NCBI GenBank assembly: GCA_963778895.1
Contig: CAVZVZ010000006.1
Span: forward strand, 1 to 34,223
Origin: CAVZVZ01 sp963778895
GTDB taxonomy: Bacteria > Actinomycetota > Acidimicrobiia > Acidimicrobiales > Acidimicrobilacustridaceae
Direction: 5' to 3'
Length of the DNA stretch: 34,223 bases
In this document: piece after piece, positions 8,136 through 16,620 of the stretch
Layout: the number at the start of each line of letters is the position of its first letter
Position numbering within the stretch: position 1 is the first letter of the stretch
The notes under the pieces: model-generated
Databases searched by the model: none
Told to the model about the DNA's origin: nothing
What the model saw: the letters and a program-made list of their open reading frames with translations, nothing else
Translations under genes and position numbers: made by a program

Positions 8136-8630
8136 CTACCGCGATGACACCACGGCATCGTGATGGCTCACTCGCCGGCCGGTCCACGCTGCTTGCATGA
8201 GCGCCGCGACCACGACGAGCGTCGCGCCGACGCCGATGGCCAACCAGCCATGGCCGTTCGCGAACACCCAGTTGCCATGAGTGTCCGTGGAATCGGTCAG
8301 GAGAATCACGACTCCGCCGACGATGAGGAGGCCACCAACGATCAGCTTGCTCGTGCGATCCCACATCGCAGCGGCGATGAGAGCGATCGCGCCAGCCGCA
8401 GCGGTGGCCACGGCCACCTCCGGCGTGAACGTCATACCAGCCACGTTCACACCGGGGGCGTCGAAACCGTTATCGCCCCACGAGATCTTGGCCACGGCCA
8501 CGAGACCGATCACCGTCATGACACCAGCGGCAACCGCTCCGATCACTCGCAAGATGATGCTCGGATCCCAGGCGCGCACATGATCGATGTCGTAGTGCTC
8601 ACCAACGGGCTCTTTGTGGTGCAATGTCAT
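8136..8630 (-). CDS. Four-helix integral membrane protein, unknown function
   Basis: The ATG at 8630 has AGGAGG at 8638-8643 with a 7-nt spacer. The 164-residue protein has a short hydrophilic N-terminus (MTLHHKEPVGEHYDIDHVRAWDP) and four predicted transmembrane helices at about residues 27-49, 68-88, 95-112 and 125-147. The loop after the first helix contains WGDNGFDAPGVNVAG. I do not recognise a named family. It is the second gene after the 24-residue membrane peptide at 8758, with 53 nt between them, and probably shares the SigF-like promoter at 8798. It is convergent with the PP2C phosphatase gene. Confidence 0.75.
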   Translation of the reverse strand: MTLHHKEPVGEHYDIDHVRAWDPSIILRVIGAVAAGVMTVIGLVAVAKISWGDNGFDAPGVNVAGMTFTPEVAVATAAAGAIALIAAAMWDRTSKLIVGGLLIVGGVVILLTDSTDTHGNWVFANGHGWLAIGVGATLVVVAALMQAAWTGRRVSHHDAVVSSR

Positions 8631-8683
8631 GTCAATACCTCCTACTTGGCGCGCCCGATGAGGGGCCTTGATCTGGACCTGAG

Positions 8684-8758
8684 CTACGCACGCCTAACGA
8701 AGTAGATGATCAGAACGACTGCAAGGACAACCAAGAGTGTTCCTAGGCCGATGTACAT
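8684..8758 (-). CDS. 24-residue single-span membrane peptide
   Basis: ATG at 8758 with GGGAGG (8767-8772) 8 nt upstream, then 24 codons and TAG. The peptide starts MYIGLGTLL, continues as an unbroken hydrophobic helix and ends in VRRA, giving one transmembrane span with a positive C-terminus. The strong ribosome binding site, the upstream SigF-like promoter and the membrane-protein gene downstream make it much more likely real than chance. Tiny hydrophobic proteins of this kind are common in Actinobacteria, usually unannotated. Confidence 0.65.
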   Translation of the reverse strand: MYIGLGTLLVVLAVVLIIYFVRRA

Positions 8759-8797
8759 CGAGTTAGCCTCCCTGTGATGTTCAATGGCGAGAATGAG

Positions 8798-8824
8798 TTA
8801 CCCGCGTCACGGCGAAGCAGAACC
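8798..8824 (-). promoter_or_regulatory. SigF/SigB-like promoter of the membrane peptide operon
   Basis: On the minus strand GGTTC (8820-8824) is separated by 16 nt from GGGTAA (8798-8803). This closely matches the actinobacterial SigF/SigB-type pattern GGTTT-N15-17-GGGTA. The start codon at 8758 lies 40 nt from the near edge of the -10, leaving a leader of about 30 nt with a strong ribosome binding site. Confidence 0.6.
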
Positions 8825-8853
8825 CACTCTCTGAAGAAAGGTCAGCCGGCCGA

Positions 8854-10396
8854 CTATCGCTCTCCTCTCCCTTGGGACAATGTCGACCGGAGGTAGGTGA
8901 AGTGACAGCCCACCGGAGCACCTAAGGCAACCTCGAGAGTCCGGTCCGAAGCCTGTTTGGGCTGTGTTCTGGGGAGGCATGAGCGCACGCTTTGGGTAGG
9001 CACGTATGGGTAGGCACGTAGGAGTCGCGTCGGCTTCAAAGTCGTTACCGGCCATTCCTGCGGCTCTCCTCGACCAGCTCGTGCGCTCCGGCACGGAGAA
9101 CCGGCGCGGTGTCGACCGACACCCACCAACGTGTTGTCGTGAGCGACACCGAACCGGGCGGGCGGAGAAAGCTTCGCGGCAAGCCCCACGGCGTCGGGGG
9201 ACGTGCGGTTAGAGAGCTTGTCGATCGGGCCGACCACCCACCCCTTCTCGCGGTGGGGGCGATCAGGATGATGAGGACGGAAGAGCCGGCGCACCCGGCG
9301 CTGCACCTGGCTGCGGTCTTCGCCGGCGGCGATGACCACTCGTCGAGGTTGCCGGCCGCCCGTGAGCACGAGGTCCTCGGCCAACAGCAAGCAGTCGACG
9401 CGGTCGACACGCAGAAGGGCTGACTCGTCGAAGACCACCACGCCTCGGCGGGCAAGCAGTCTCTCCAGATGCGCGACGAAGACCTCACGGCCGAGTCGCG
9501 TCGGCTTCGACGCGCCCGCGATCATCACCGCACCGGCGCGCCGCGGGGCCCTGGTGAAGGCCAACGAGATTGCACCGCCGGCGAGTGAAGCGACCGCGGC
9601 GCGGTTCATGTAGTCCTCGACGGGTCCTCGGGGCAGCGGAACCGGCCTGGCGGCGCGCGCGACGGTGGGGGCGGACGCGGTCTCCGGTCTTCCTGCGAGT
9701 GACTCCTCTTGCTTGATCCAAGTGTCCCGACGAGCTCGGGCCGCCAGAAGTGCGGTTGTTCGCCTCGCTCCGTCGACGACGAGACCGAGCGGACCCTGTG
9801 CGAGCGCGTTCCCCACCACGTTCGTCACCGACACGCCGATGTCGGTTACAACGGGACCGAGGCGGTTGTCGAGCTCGCGGCGCACGCGCGGCTGGTCTTC
9901 GACCCAACTGGCGATGGCCGCCAGCTCGATGGGCAGCGGCGTCGCGCGCAGGAGCATTCCCGTGAAGCTCGCGCCGATGCCGGCGACATCGGCGGCGAGT
10001 TCGATGGCGGAGCGGCGCACGGACTCGCCGTCACCGGGATGCTCGGTACGGTCGTGCGAGAAGCGCTCGTCGTTTGCGCCGTGTGCTTCCTCGATGGTGG
10101 TCACCACGTCGAGCAGATCGCCGATGTCCAACTGGTCGGCGTCGAATTGCACGATCAGTCGTCCGGCCACCCCGTTGACAGCCGCCCAGTTGACACCCTC
10201 CAACTGCTCGAGCGCTTCCTTCGCGTGGTCAGCAACCGCCCCAGCCTCTCCAGCGCGTCGCCGTCTTGAGCTCGATATGGGCGCGACCCGCTCCTACCCA
10301 GAGGCGTCTATGCCGACGCCCGGCGCTCGTCGGCAGTGAGAACCAAGACGGCAGGCCCGCAGGGCTCGGCAACGACGGCAATGCCGGGAGCTTCAT
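8854..10396 (-). pseudogene. Decayed N-terminal part of a CtpI-type P-type ATPase
   Basis: The main open frame (10203 to 8854) starts EGVNWAAVNGVAGRLIVQFD, a heavy-metal-associated-like fold, and includes APRRAGAVMIAGASKPTRLGREVF and RGVVVFDESALLRVDRVDCLL. Those segments are characteristic of the long N-terminal region of mycobacterial CtpI-like cation ATPases. Upstream, WVGAGRAHIELK lies in another frame and joins KEALEQLEGVNW only after a frameshift near 10260; an ATG at 10396 could be the original start. Near the 3' end, HDNTLVGV and SVDTAPVLRAGAHELVEESRR are again in different frames, ending in a stop at 9045. The catalytic core (DKTGT, GDGxNDxxAL) and the membrane domain are absent, leaving roughly 450 of an expected 1,400-1,600 residues. 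Family assignment is from memory of the motifs. Confidence 0.55.
8993..9020. repeat. 14-bp perfect tandem duplication
   Basis: TGGGTAGGCACGTA occurs twice head to tail (8993-9006 and 9007-9020). The unit is not a multiple of three and sits just downstream of the place where the P-type ATPase remnant loses recognisable sequence, as expected of a slippage scar in non-functional DNA. Confidence 0.85.
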
Positions 10397-10863
10397 CGGT
10401 TCGGATCCGGCTGGCTCGTCGCTCGAGCAGCGACGGCAGCGCGTACACACCGTGGTCGATCGCGGAACTCGAGAGAAGGCGGGCAATCCCCTCGAGCAAC
10501 GTCGTGATACGGCGCTCGCGGGCAACGCGCGGCGAAGGAACAGGGCTCGAGGTGCCGCGTACGGCCGTCACCACAGAGATCCCCCCGGACACCGAGCGTG
10601 TCGACACGGATCGCAGTGAACCACGCGCGCTTCGCCCCAGCGTGACGTTCCGATTGCAGATGGGTGAACAGCTGGTGGACGGTGACGGATCGCGGCATGA
10701 GTCGTACTCGATTCGGCGGTCAGGCGAGCCGCCTCCACACACTCACCTATGGCGTGCGTGTCGGGTAGGGGCAAACGTCCCACGACCGTGTCCGTGCCGG
10801 AGAGGCGGTCGGGTGCCGCATGGTGCCGTTCGGGTCTGCGACGGGTTGGCCGGGTGGGGTTGT
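10397..10863. other. Region without a confident gene
   Basis: A minus-strand frame of 144 codons (10742-10308) and long plus-strand frames cross this stretch. The minus frame reads Ser/Arg-rich at first, then somewhat protein-like (RERRITTLLEGIARLLSSSA, IDHGVYALPSLLERRAS). It could be a further upstream part of the decayed ATPase gene or of another lost gene. No ribosome binding site or family motif supports it. Confidence 0.35.
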
Positions 10864-12180
10864 TCAGGCGGTGCTTTGGGGGTTGTTTCGCGCGCGATAG
10901 AGCGTCCACGTTCCGGGGATTCCCTTGAGACGGGACGTCCGGAACGATTCGAACTCATGGCTCGAGCCAAGCGTGGCTTGACGCGTGCCGTCGGAGACGA
11001 GTGTCTGGCCTGCACCGGCGTGGCCCATGATCCTCGCTGCGACGTTGACCGCGAGCCCGGAGACATCGTCGCCACGCACGTCCACATCTCCGACGTGGAT
11101 CCCGGCCCGTATCTGAAGTCCTCGTTGGGCCAGCTGTTCACCGATGGTCTGCGCCGTCACCAAGGCCGCCGTTGCCGAGGGCACGAGGGCGAGAACTCCG
11201 TCACCGGTGTACTTCACGACGCGTCCACTGTGGTCGCGTACGCATCGCCGTACGGTCCGATCGTGGACGTCGAGTAGGTCGCGCCAATGTGCGTCGCCCA
11301 AATCGACGGCCTGTCGTGTCGAGTCGACCAGGTCGGTGAACAGCACCGCCGAGATGTGGCGCAACGGTGTGAGAACGGATGGTGCGCCCGTGACGAACTC
11401 GGCGATCTCTGTGATCAACAGGTCGACGTCGCCGGCGATCGGGAAGGTGTCAGCACCGGCAACCTGCACGAATGAGGCCCCGGAGATGGCGTCGGCCACG
11501 GCGCGAACCTCGTCTTCGGCTTGCATGCATTCACGATTGTGAAGCACCAAGGTCGGCGTCGTGATGCCCGGAGGCGTGAGCGGCCCCGCGTGGTCGAGTA
11601 GATGAGCCCACACGCGAGATGCCGATGTCGGACTCGCTCCCGCTCGACCGGAACGTGACAACCAGTCTGTGAATTCCGGGTCCTTGATCCGGCTGGGGAA
11701 CGCGAGCTCCTCGACCGAACGGTTCGGTAGTGTCTGACCGGACGACACCATCAGCAGGTGCGAGAAGCGGCGCGTGGATTGCGACGGATTGATCAGCACC
11801 ATCGACGCGAACACGTCAGGCCGATCGGATGCCGCGAACCGTGCGACGCCGTTCTGTTCCCATGACACGACGACGGGGTGGTCCAACCCTGCTGCTTCGA
11901 TCACGGCGACAAGGTCCTCGGCCCATTGCTCCTGCGCGCTGCGCGACCAATTGGTCATCGGGTCCGACAGACCGATGCCGCGCTTGTCGAACACCACCAG
12001 TCGACCGAGTGCCGCCAGACCGGCGGTGAAACGGGAGGCGATCCGGTCCTCTTCCAGCAACTCGAGCGGAAAGAGTGCTCCCGACACCATGACGACGTCG
12101 ACTCCCCCTGGCTCGCCGATCACCCGATACGCGATATGCGTGTCGCCGGCTCGCGCGTAGTCGATGTCACTTAGGGTCAT
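10864..12180 (-). CDS. Alpha/beta-hydrolase-like domain fused to a class III nucleotidyl cyclase
   Basis: 438 residues. Residues 1-268 have the alpha/beta-hydrolase fold (LVVFDKRGIGLSDP at about 61-74). The nucleophile elbow, normally G-x-S-x-G, reads SWEQNG (106-111) with Glu108 where Ser belongs. The C-terminal His position is Thr245 (GADTFPI), so the domain is probably a non-catalytic sensor. Residues 275-430 form a class III cyclase domain. The metal-binding aspartates are in LFTDLVDST (Asp283, Asp287 region); VVKYTGDGVLAL follows, and GLAVNVAARI holds the Asn379/Arg383 pair that stabilises the transition state. These residues are intact, so cAMP or cGMP synthesis is plausible. Related actinobacterial proteins use the same order, often with an intact GxSxG. 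Its ATG overlaps the stop of the 66-codon gene upstream by 4 nt (ATGA), indicating translational coupling. Confidence 0.85.
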   Translation of the reverse strand: MTLSDIDYARAGDTHIAYRVIGEPGGVDVVMVSGALFPLELLEEDRIASRFTAGLAALGRLVVFDKRGIGLSDPMTNWSRSAQEQWAEDLVAVIEAAGLDHPVVVSWEQNGVARFAASDRPDVFASMVLINPSQSTRRFSHLLMVSSGQTLPNRSVEELAFPSRIKDPEFTDWLSRSGRAGASPTSASRVWAHLLDHAGPLTPPGITTPTLVLHNRECMQAEDEVRAVADAISGASFVQVAGADTFPIAGDVDLLITEIAEFVTGAPSVLTPLRHISAVLFTDLVDSTRQAVDLGDAHWRDLLDVHDRTVRRCVRDHSGRVVKYTGDGVLALVPSATAALVTAQTIGEQLAQRGLQIRAGIHVGDVDVRGDDVSGLAVNVAARIMGHAGAGQTLVSDGTRQATLGSSHEFESFRTSRLKGIPGTWTLYRARNNPQSTA

Positions 12181-12377
12181 TGATCGTTGGTCTCCGGCCG
12201 TTCGTTGTTGCGGGCGGCTCCCTCGGCGGCGGATGTGGCTGGATCGACGACGCCGAAGTCGGCAACGATGACGTAGCGGCCCGGTTCGTCCCGGTCCGCG
12301 AGCAGGCGGGTTCTCATGAATCCCATCATGTCACTCGTTGCCTGGTTGAGATCCTGTCGAATCGACGTCACTGTCAA
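12177..12377 (-). CDS. Small antibiotic-biosynthesis-monooxygenase-like protein
   Basis: Starts with TTG at 12377 (a GTG two codons later is possible; no clear ribosome binding site) and ends in TGA overlapping the cyclase start. The 66-residue product contains GFMRTRLLADRDEPGRYVIV and then EGAARNNERPET. This resembles the central strand-helix part of ABM/dimeric ferredoxin-like monooxygenases (GF..S.LLRD.DDP.RYV....W.s...a...NRPE). It is shorter than the usual 95 or so residues, with both ends trimmed. Family call is tentative; the coupling to the cyclase gene is the firmest evidence that it is translated. Confidence 0.5.
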   Translation of the reverse strand: MTVTSIRQDLNQATSDMMGFMRTRLLADRDEPGRYVIVADFGVVDPATSAAEGAARNNERPETNDQ

Positions 12378-12789
12378 CCCGGCGAACGTGTGGGTGCGGG
12401 ACGCCGAATTGCCGCCGCCTGCCCTCGCCTTCCTCAGGTGGTTCGTCGGCTATCTACGGGCACTGCTGGCCGAGGCCTCGATCGGACGTACGGCCGCGGA
12501 GGCGCAGGCCAAACCCCTCGATGTCGGTTCAGGGGATCGCTCGCAGGCTTAGATGTGGCTGAGCTCGCGTCCTCGGTTGCCGACCTCGCTCCCGAAGGCG
12601 GGCGAGATCGGGCTATAGGTGAGGTGAAGCTCGAGACCAGCGATCCGCCTCCGGCCGCGGTGGCCGCATCGGGGTGGTGCGCCGATACAGTTCTGGACAC
12701 CCCGTCGCCTGCGGCTCAAGCTGGCGTTCCGCTTGGCCGAAATAGCGATGAACGCACGGTGAGTCCGAATCGACTCCTGAGATCCCCCC
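12378..12789. other. Intergenic region upstream of the ABC-2 exporter operon
   Basis: Divergent spacer of about 410 nt. A plus-strand frame through 12552 contains FLRWFVGYLRALLAEAS, which could be a gene fragment, but it has no start signal and no family match I can name. No promoter-like element or stable hairpin was recognised. Confidence 0.35.
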
Positions 12790-13773
12790 TTGACCATCAC
12801 TCGCGCCCAGCTCAGCCCGCCCGCCTTGCAGATCAACGGGCTGACCAAGCGCTACGGCGAGCGTTGCGCGGTCGATCACCTGACCTTCTCGGTCCCGTCC
12901 GGCGTGGTTTGTGGATTCGTCGGTCCCAACGGGGCGGGCAAGACCACGACGATCCGCATGCTGCTCGGGTTGATCTCCCCGACCGCAGGAACGGGCGAGG
13001 TCCTCGGGCACCCTCTCTCCTACCCAGCGGCTTATCTCCAGCGGGTCGGCGCCATGATCGAGGGCCCGGCCTTCTACCCGTCGCTCAGCGGTCGGCGGAA
13101 CCTGGAGGTGCTCGCACGGCTGGGCGGGATCGACCGCCGTCGCGTGGCCGAGGTGCTGGACATCGTCGAGTTGGCCGATCGCGCCAAGGACCACTACGGC
13201 AAGTACTCGCTCGGCATGAAGCAGCGGCTCGGGATCGCGGCGGCTCTACTGCCCAACCCCGACCTTCTCGTCCTCGATGAGCCCACCAATGGGCTCGACC
13301 CGCCGGGCATCCGCGACCTTCGTGCCCTGTTGCGCTCATTAGCCGACTCTGGAATGACCGTCTTCGTGTCGAGTCACCTGTTGGACGAGTTGCAGCAGAT
13401 CTGCGACCACCTCGTCGTCATCGATCAGGGCAGCTTGGTCTTCTCCGGTGCGGTCGACGACTTCCTCGGTGCGCACGAACAGAAGCTCGCTGTCGTACCC
13501 GAGGACCCGGCGATGCTCGACGATCTCGTTCGGCTGTGCGAACGAGAGGGGCGACCGGCGACTGCGCTCGACGGGCGCGTCCTCGTCACCGCGCCGCTGT
13601 CGTGGGCGGGCGAGCTGAACCGAATCGCCATGCGCAACGGCATCACCGTGTGCAGCTTGGGCGAGGTTCCCTTGCGACTCGAGGACGTCTTCTTCCACGT
13701 GACCGACAGTGAGCCGCAGTCGCATATCCCACCCGCTGATGACACGGACCTGACCCGATCGGTCACCGTATGA
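12790..13773 (+). CDS. ABC transporter ATP-binding protein (ABC-2 exporter type)
   Basis: 327 residues with a complete nucleotide-binding domain: Walker A GPNGAGKTTT (about residues 46-55), signature YSLGMKQR near 139, Walker B LLVLDEPTNGLDPPG, and the switch His in VSSHLLDEL. A C-terminal extension of about 90 residues ends PLRLEDVFFHVT, typical of the DrrA/NatA-like branch of drug, lipid or bacteriocin exporters. The frame opens with TTG at 12790 without a visible ribosome binding site, so the true start may be this TTG or the mRNA may be leaderless. Its stop overlaps the permease ATG by 4 nt (ATGA), so the two are co-translated as one exporter. The substrate is unknown. Confidence 0.9.
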   Translation: MTITRAQLSPPALQINGLTKRYGERCAVDHLTFSVPSGVVCGFVGPNGAGKTTTIRMLLGLISPTAGTGEVLGHPLSYPAAYLQRVGAMIEGPAFYPSLSGRRNLEVLARLGGIDRRRVAEVLDIVELADRAKDHYGKYSLGMKQRLGIAAALLPNPDLLVLDEPTNGLDPPGIRDLRALLRSLADSGMTVFVSSHLLDELQQICDHLVVIDQGSLVFSGAVDDFLGAHEQKLAVVPEDPAMLDDLVRLCEREGRPATALDGRVLVTAPLSWAGELNRIAMRNGITVCSLGEVPLRLEDVFFHVTDSEPQSHIPPADDTDLTRSVTV

Positions 13774-14564
13774 GGCGCGTCGTTCGAAGCGAGTGGACGA
13801 AGTTGCGGCGCCCGGGGATGCTGATCGGCGGGCTGTCGTCGATGATCCTCGTTGCCGTGCTGGGAGCGGTACTCGGTGTCTCGACGGCGGGGTCAGGTAC
13901 CACCAGTGGCCCTCGCGCCGGTGATGCGATCAGCATGACCGAGTTGCACTCGGCCCACGGGCTGGCGAGCGCACTCGGTCAGTCGACCACGCTGTTGGGT
14001 GTGGTGGCCCTTTGCCTGTGCGCCGCCGCGTTGTCGGGCGAGTTCACGAGCGGGGCCATCCGCAACCTGCTCGTGCGCGAGCCGCGTCGGCTTCGACTGA
14101 TAGGCGGGATGACCGTTGGTGTGCTGTCGTTCGTCGCGCTGATCACCCTGATCGCGCTGGCCGTCGCGACACTCGTCGCCCTCGCCATCGCCTCGAGCAA
14201 GGGAGTCGACACCTCCGTGTGGTTCGGCCGGGCCGGCCTCTCGGCCACGATGAGGACGACGGCGAACCTGATCGCCTCCACCATCGGCTTCGGTCTGATC
14301 GGGGTCATCCTCGGCGTCGTCTTGCGATCGCCAGTGGCGGCCATCGGCGCGGGCGTGGCCTACGCGCTCCCAGTTGAAGCGATCCTGAGCTCGACCATCG
14401 GCGGCATCGACCGTTTCCTCCCCGGCCAGTTGCTGCAAGCGTTGGCCGCCGGCGGCGGCCACGCCGTCTCCTACTCGACGGCGACGCTCACCCTCGTCCT
14501 TTACGGCGCGATCGCTCTGGCCGCGACCGGGGCACTCTTCGTCCGGCGCGACGTCACTTCCTGA
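13770..14564 (+). CDS. ABC-2 type transporter permease
   Basis: 264 residues starting RRVVRSEWTKLRRP, the typical cytoplasmic leader (SEWTKLRxx) of actinobacterial ABC-2 permeases, followed by about six transmembrane segments. The GEFTSGAIRNLLVREPRR segment after the second helix is also usual in the family. It overlaps the ATP-binding gene by 4 nt and pairs with it. The gene is convergent with the next ABC operon with only 8 nt between the stops, so the two transcripts probably overlap; no hairpin separates them. Confidence 0.88.
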   Translation: MRRVVRSEWTKLRRPGMLIGGLSSMILVAVLGAVLGVSTAGSGTTSGPRAGDAISMTELHSAHGLASALGQSTTLLGVVALCLCAAALSGEFTSGAIRNLLVREPRRLRLIGGMTVGVLSFVALITLIALAVATLVALAIASSKGVDTSVWFGRAGLSATMRTTANLIASTIGFGLIGVILGVVLRSPVAAIGAGVAYALPVEAILSSTIGGIDRFLPGQLLQALAAGGGHAVSYSTATLTLVLYGAIALAATGALFVRRDVTS

Positions 14565-14572
14565 ACGGCGAT

Positions 14573-15277
14573 CTACGTCGGCACGCGGTCGACGATCTTG
14601 CCTCCCTGGAGCGTGAGTCTCCGGTCGGCGACGCGGTCGAGGCGCTCGTCATGACTCACCGCGAGGACGGCGATCCCGTTCTCGTCGACGAGCTGCCGCA
14701 TGACTCGCAGCACGATGACGGCCGACGCGTCGTCGAGGTTCCCCGTCGGCTCGTCGGCGAGCAGGACCGACGGACGGTTCGCCAGGGCCCGGGCGATCGC
14801 CACCCGTTGGCGTTCACCCCCGGACATCGTCGCCGGGCGGCTCGACGCCCAGTCGGCCAGGCCGACCAAGTCGAGGAGCTCGTCCGCGCGCGCCTCCCGC
14901 TCGCGACGCGAAAGGCGACTGCCGAAGAGCGCCAGTTCGACGTTCTGCCGCGCGGTCAGCCGGGGCACGAGGTTGTGGAGCTGGAACACCAGACCGACGG
15001 TCTCGCGACGGAACCGGCTCTCACCGTGATGATGGCCGACCGGCTGACCGAGCACCTCGATGCGACCGCTGTCGGGCACGTCGAGGGCCGCGATCAACTG
15101 CAACAGCGTGGACTTGCCCACGCCGGATGGACCGCCGAGCGTGACGAACTCGCCGGGCTCGACGCGAAGGTCGATCCCGTCGAGCACGACCCGGCGGCCG
15201 AACTTCTTGACGACGCCTTGCACCTCGATGGCGGGAGGGCTCGGCGGCTCGCGGGTGTCAGGGAGCGCGTCACTCAC
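14573..15277 (-). CDS. ABC transporter ATP-binding protein (LolD/MacB-like)
   Basis: 234 residues: Walker A GGPSGVGKSTLL (about 48-59), Q-loop VFQLHNLVPRLTARQN, signature MSGGERQRVAIARAL, Walker B VLLADEPTGNLD and switch His in VSHDERL. The LxPxLTxxxNVELxL stretch and DEPTGNLD are characteristic of the MacB/LolD/FtsE-like group that works with FtsX-type permeases. It starts with GTG at 15277, inside the end of the permease gene (8-nt overlap), so the pair is one operon with the permease first. Confidence 0.9.
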   Translation of the reverse strand: MSDALPDTREPPSPPAIEVQGVVKKFGRRVVLDGIDLRVEPGEFVTLGGPSGVGKSTLLQLIAALDVPDSGRIEVLGQPVGHHHGESRFRRETVGLVFQLHNLVPRLTARQNVELALFGSRLSRREREARADELLDLVGLADWASSRPATMSGGERQRVAIARALANRPSVLLADEPTGNLDDASAVIVLRVMRQLVDENGIAVLAVSHDERLDRVADRRLTLQGGKIVDRVPT

Positions 15278-16385
15278 TTCGAAGGGCCTCCACCGGCGAG
15301 AGGAACGCGGCCCGCATTGCCGGGTACACCGCCCCGATCAACACCACGACGAACGTGAAGACGAGAGCCCGGGCGAACACGGTGGCGTCGTAGGTCGGGT
15401 CGAAGTACCCCCGGATCGACTCGAGCTTCTGCAGGACGTTCACGGCGAACCACCCGAAGAGGAGTCCGACGAACAACCCGGCCAGGCCGACCAAGCTCGC
15501 CTCGCCGAGTACGAGGGCAAGGATCCGCCGGCGAGTCCACCCGATCGAGCGCAACACCCCGAACTCCCGCGTGCGCTCGAAGAAGCTCAGCAGCGTGGTG
15601 TTGAGCACGCCGCTGATGGCAATGACTCCCGCCAGGATCGTCCCGCCGGTGTTCGCCACCTCTATGAGCACGAGGCTGCGGTCGGCCCGTCCGTATTCCG
15701 TTGCGCCTCGGATGGCGGTGTACTGGATGAACCGCTTGTTGAAGTCGTCGGCCACCACTGCCGGGTCGCTGCCGGGGGTGACCTTCGCGAAGCCGAGCGT
15801 GACTTGGCCGGTGAGTTGGTACTCGGCCTGGAGCTCCGCGAGCGGGAACATCATGGTCGAGTTCCCGAACGAGACATTGGTGCGATAGATCCCGACGACC
15901 TGGCGCGTCTTGCCGGCGATGTCGAGCGAATCGCCCACCGTCTTGTGGATCTCCTGAGCCAGCACCGCACCGAGCATGACCTCGTCGGGACTGTCGGCCG
16001 AGTAGCTGCGTCCCTCGAGGATCACCACCCCGAACGGGCCCTGCGCGTCCGGAGCAAGCCCCACCACGATCACCCCGGGATGACCGCTGTCGTAGCGTTC
16101 GGTCTGGATCAGCGCCCCGACCACCCGGTCGATGCCCGGCACCTGCCGCATCTGCTCGAGGTCGGCATCGCTGATGGTGCTCGACAGGATGTCGTCGCTC
16201 TTCTGGGCGATCGTGAAGTCGGCCTCGCCGACCTGGAGGATCGATGTGGCCGTCTCCTTCAGGCTGGTGGTCAACACGCCGAGTGTCATGACGGCCGCTA
16301 CCCCGATGGCCACAGCCAGGCCCGTGAACAGCGAGCGGAGCCTCCGCGACCACACGTTCACGAAGACCAAGCCGAGAAAGCTCAT
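15270..16385 (-). CDS. FtsX/MacB-type ABC transporter permease
   Basis: From the ATG at 16385 (GAGG at 16394-16397, 8-nt spacer) the product is 371 residues. An upstream in-frame ATG at 16448 and the frame start at 16487 are less likely. One N-terminal transmembrane helix (LFTGLAVAIGVAAVMTLGVL) is followed by a periplasmic-type domain of about 190 residues. Three C-terminal helices come next, with the conserved FFERTREFGVLRSIGWTRRRI and the ending MRAAFLSPVEALRSE. This is the MacB/FtsX topology (1 + 3 helices), which couples ATP binding to work on extracytoplasmic substrates rather than true import. Its substrate is not evident. Confidence 0.85.
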   Translation of the reverse strand: MSFLGLVFVNVWSRRLRSLFTGLAVAIGVAAVMTLGVLTTSLKETATSILQVGEADFTIAQKSDDILSSTISDADLEQMRQVPGIDRVVGALIQTERYDSGHPGVIVVGLAPDAQGPFGVVILEGRSYSADSPDEVMLGAVLAQEIHKTVGDSLDIAGKTRQVVGIYRTNVSFGNSTMMFPLAELQAEYQLTGQVTLGFAKVTPGSDPAVVADDFNKRFIQYTAIRGATEYGRADRSLVLIEVANTGGTILAGVIAISGVLNTTLLSFFERTREFGVLRSIGWTRRRILALVLGEASLVGLAGLFVGLLFGWFAVNVLQKLESIRGYFDPTYDATVFARALVFTFVVVLIGAVYPAMRAAFLSPVEALRSE

Positions 16386-16620
16386 CCGGCTCGCCTCGCC
16401 GGCTGATCGGGCACCTCGGACCAACCACGTGACATCGTTCCCTCGCATCTGTTCGCCGCCCAAAGGCAGCAGCCGGCAGTGGCGCACGTGAGCCAGCGCG
16501 CGGTCGCCCGGACCTTACCCGGCCCTCGCGACAGATGGTGCCGTCATCCCTGAGCCGGCTAATATGGCAACGTTCGTCGTCGGGTACCCCTCTGCAGTGT
16601 CGTCGTGCGAGCATGAGTCG

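Noticed and set aside
10940..10960. Possible tRNA T-arm (GATTCGAACTC)
   Set aside because: It lies inside the cyclase coding sequence and no acceptor stem or anticodon arm can be folded around it.
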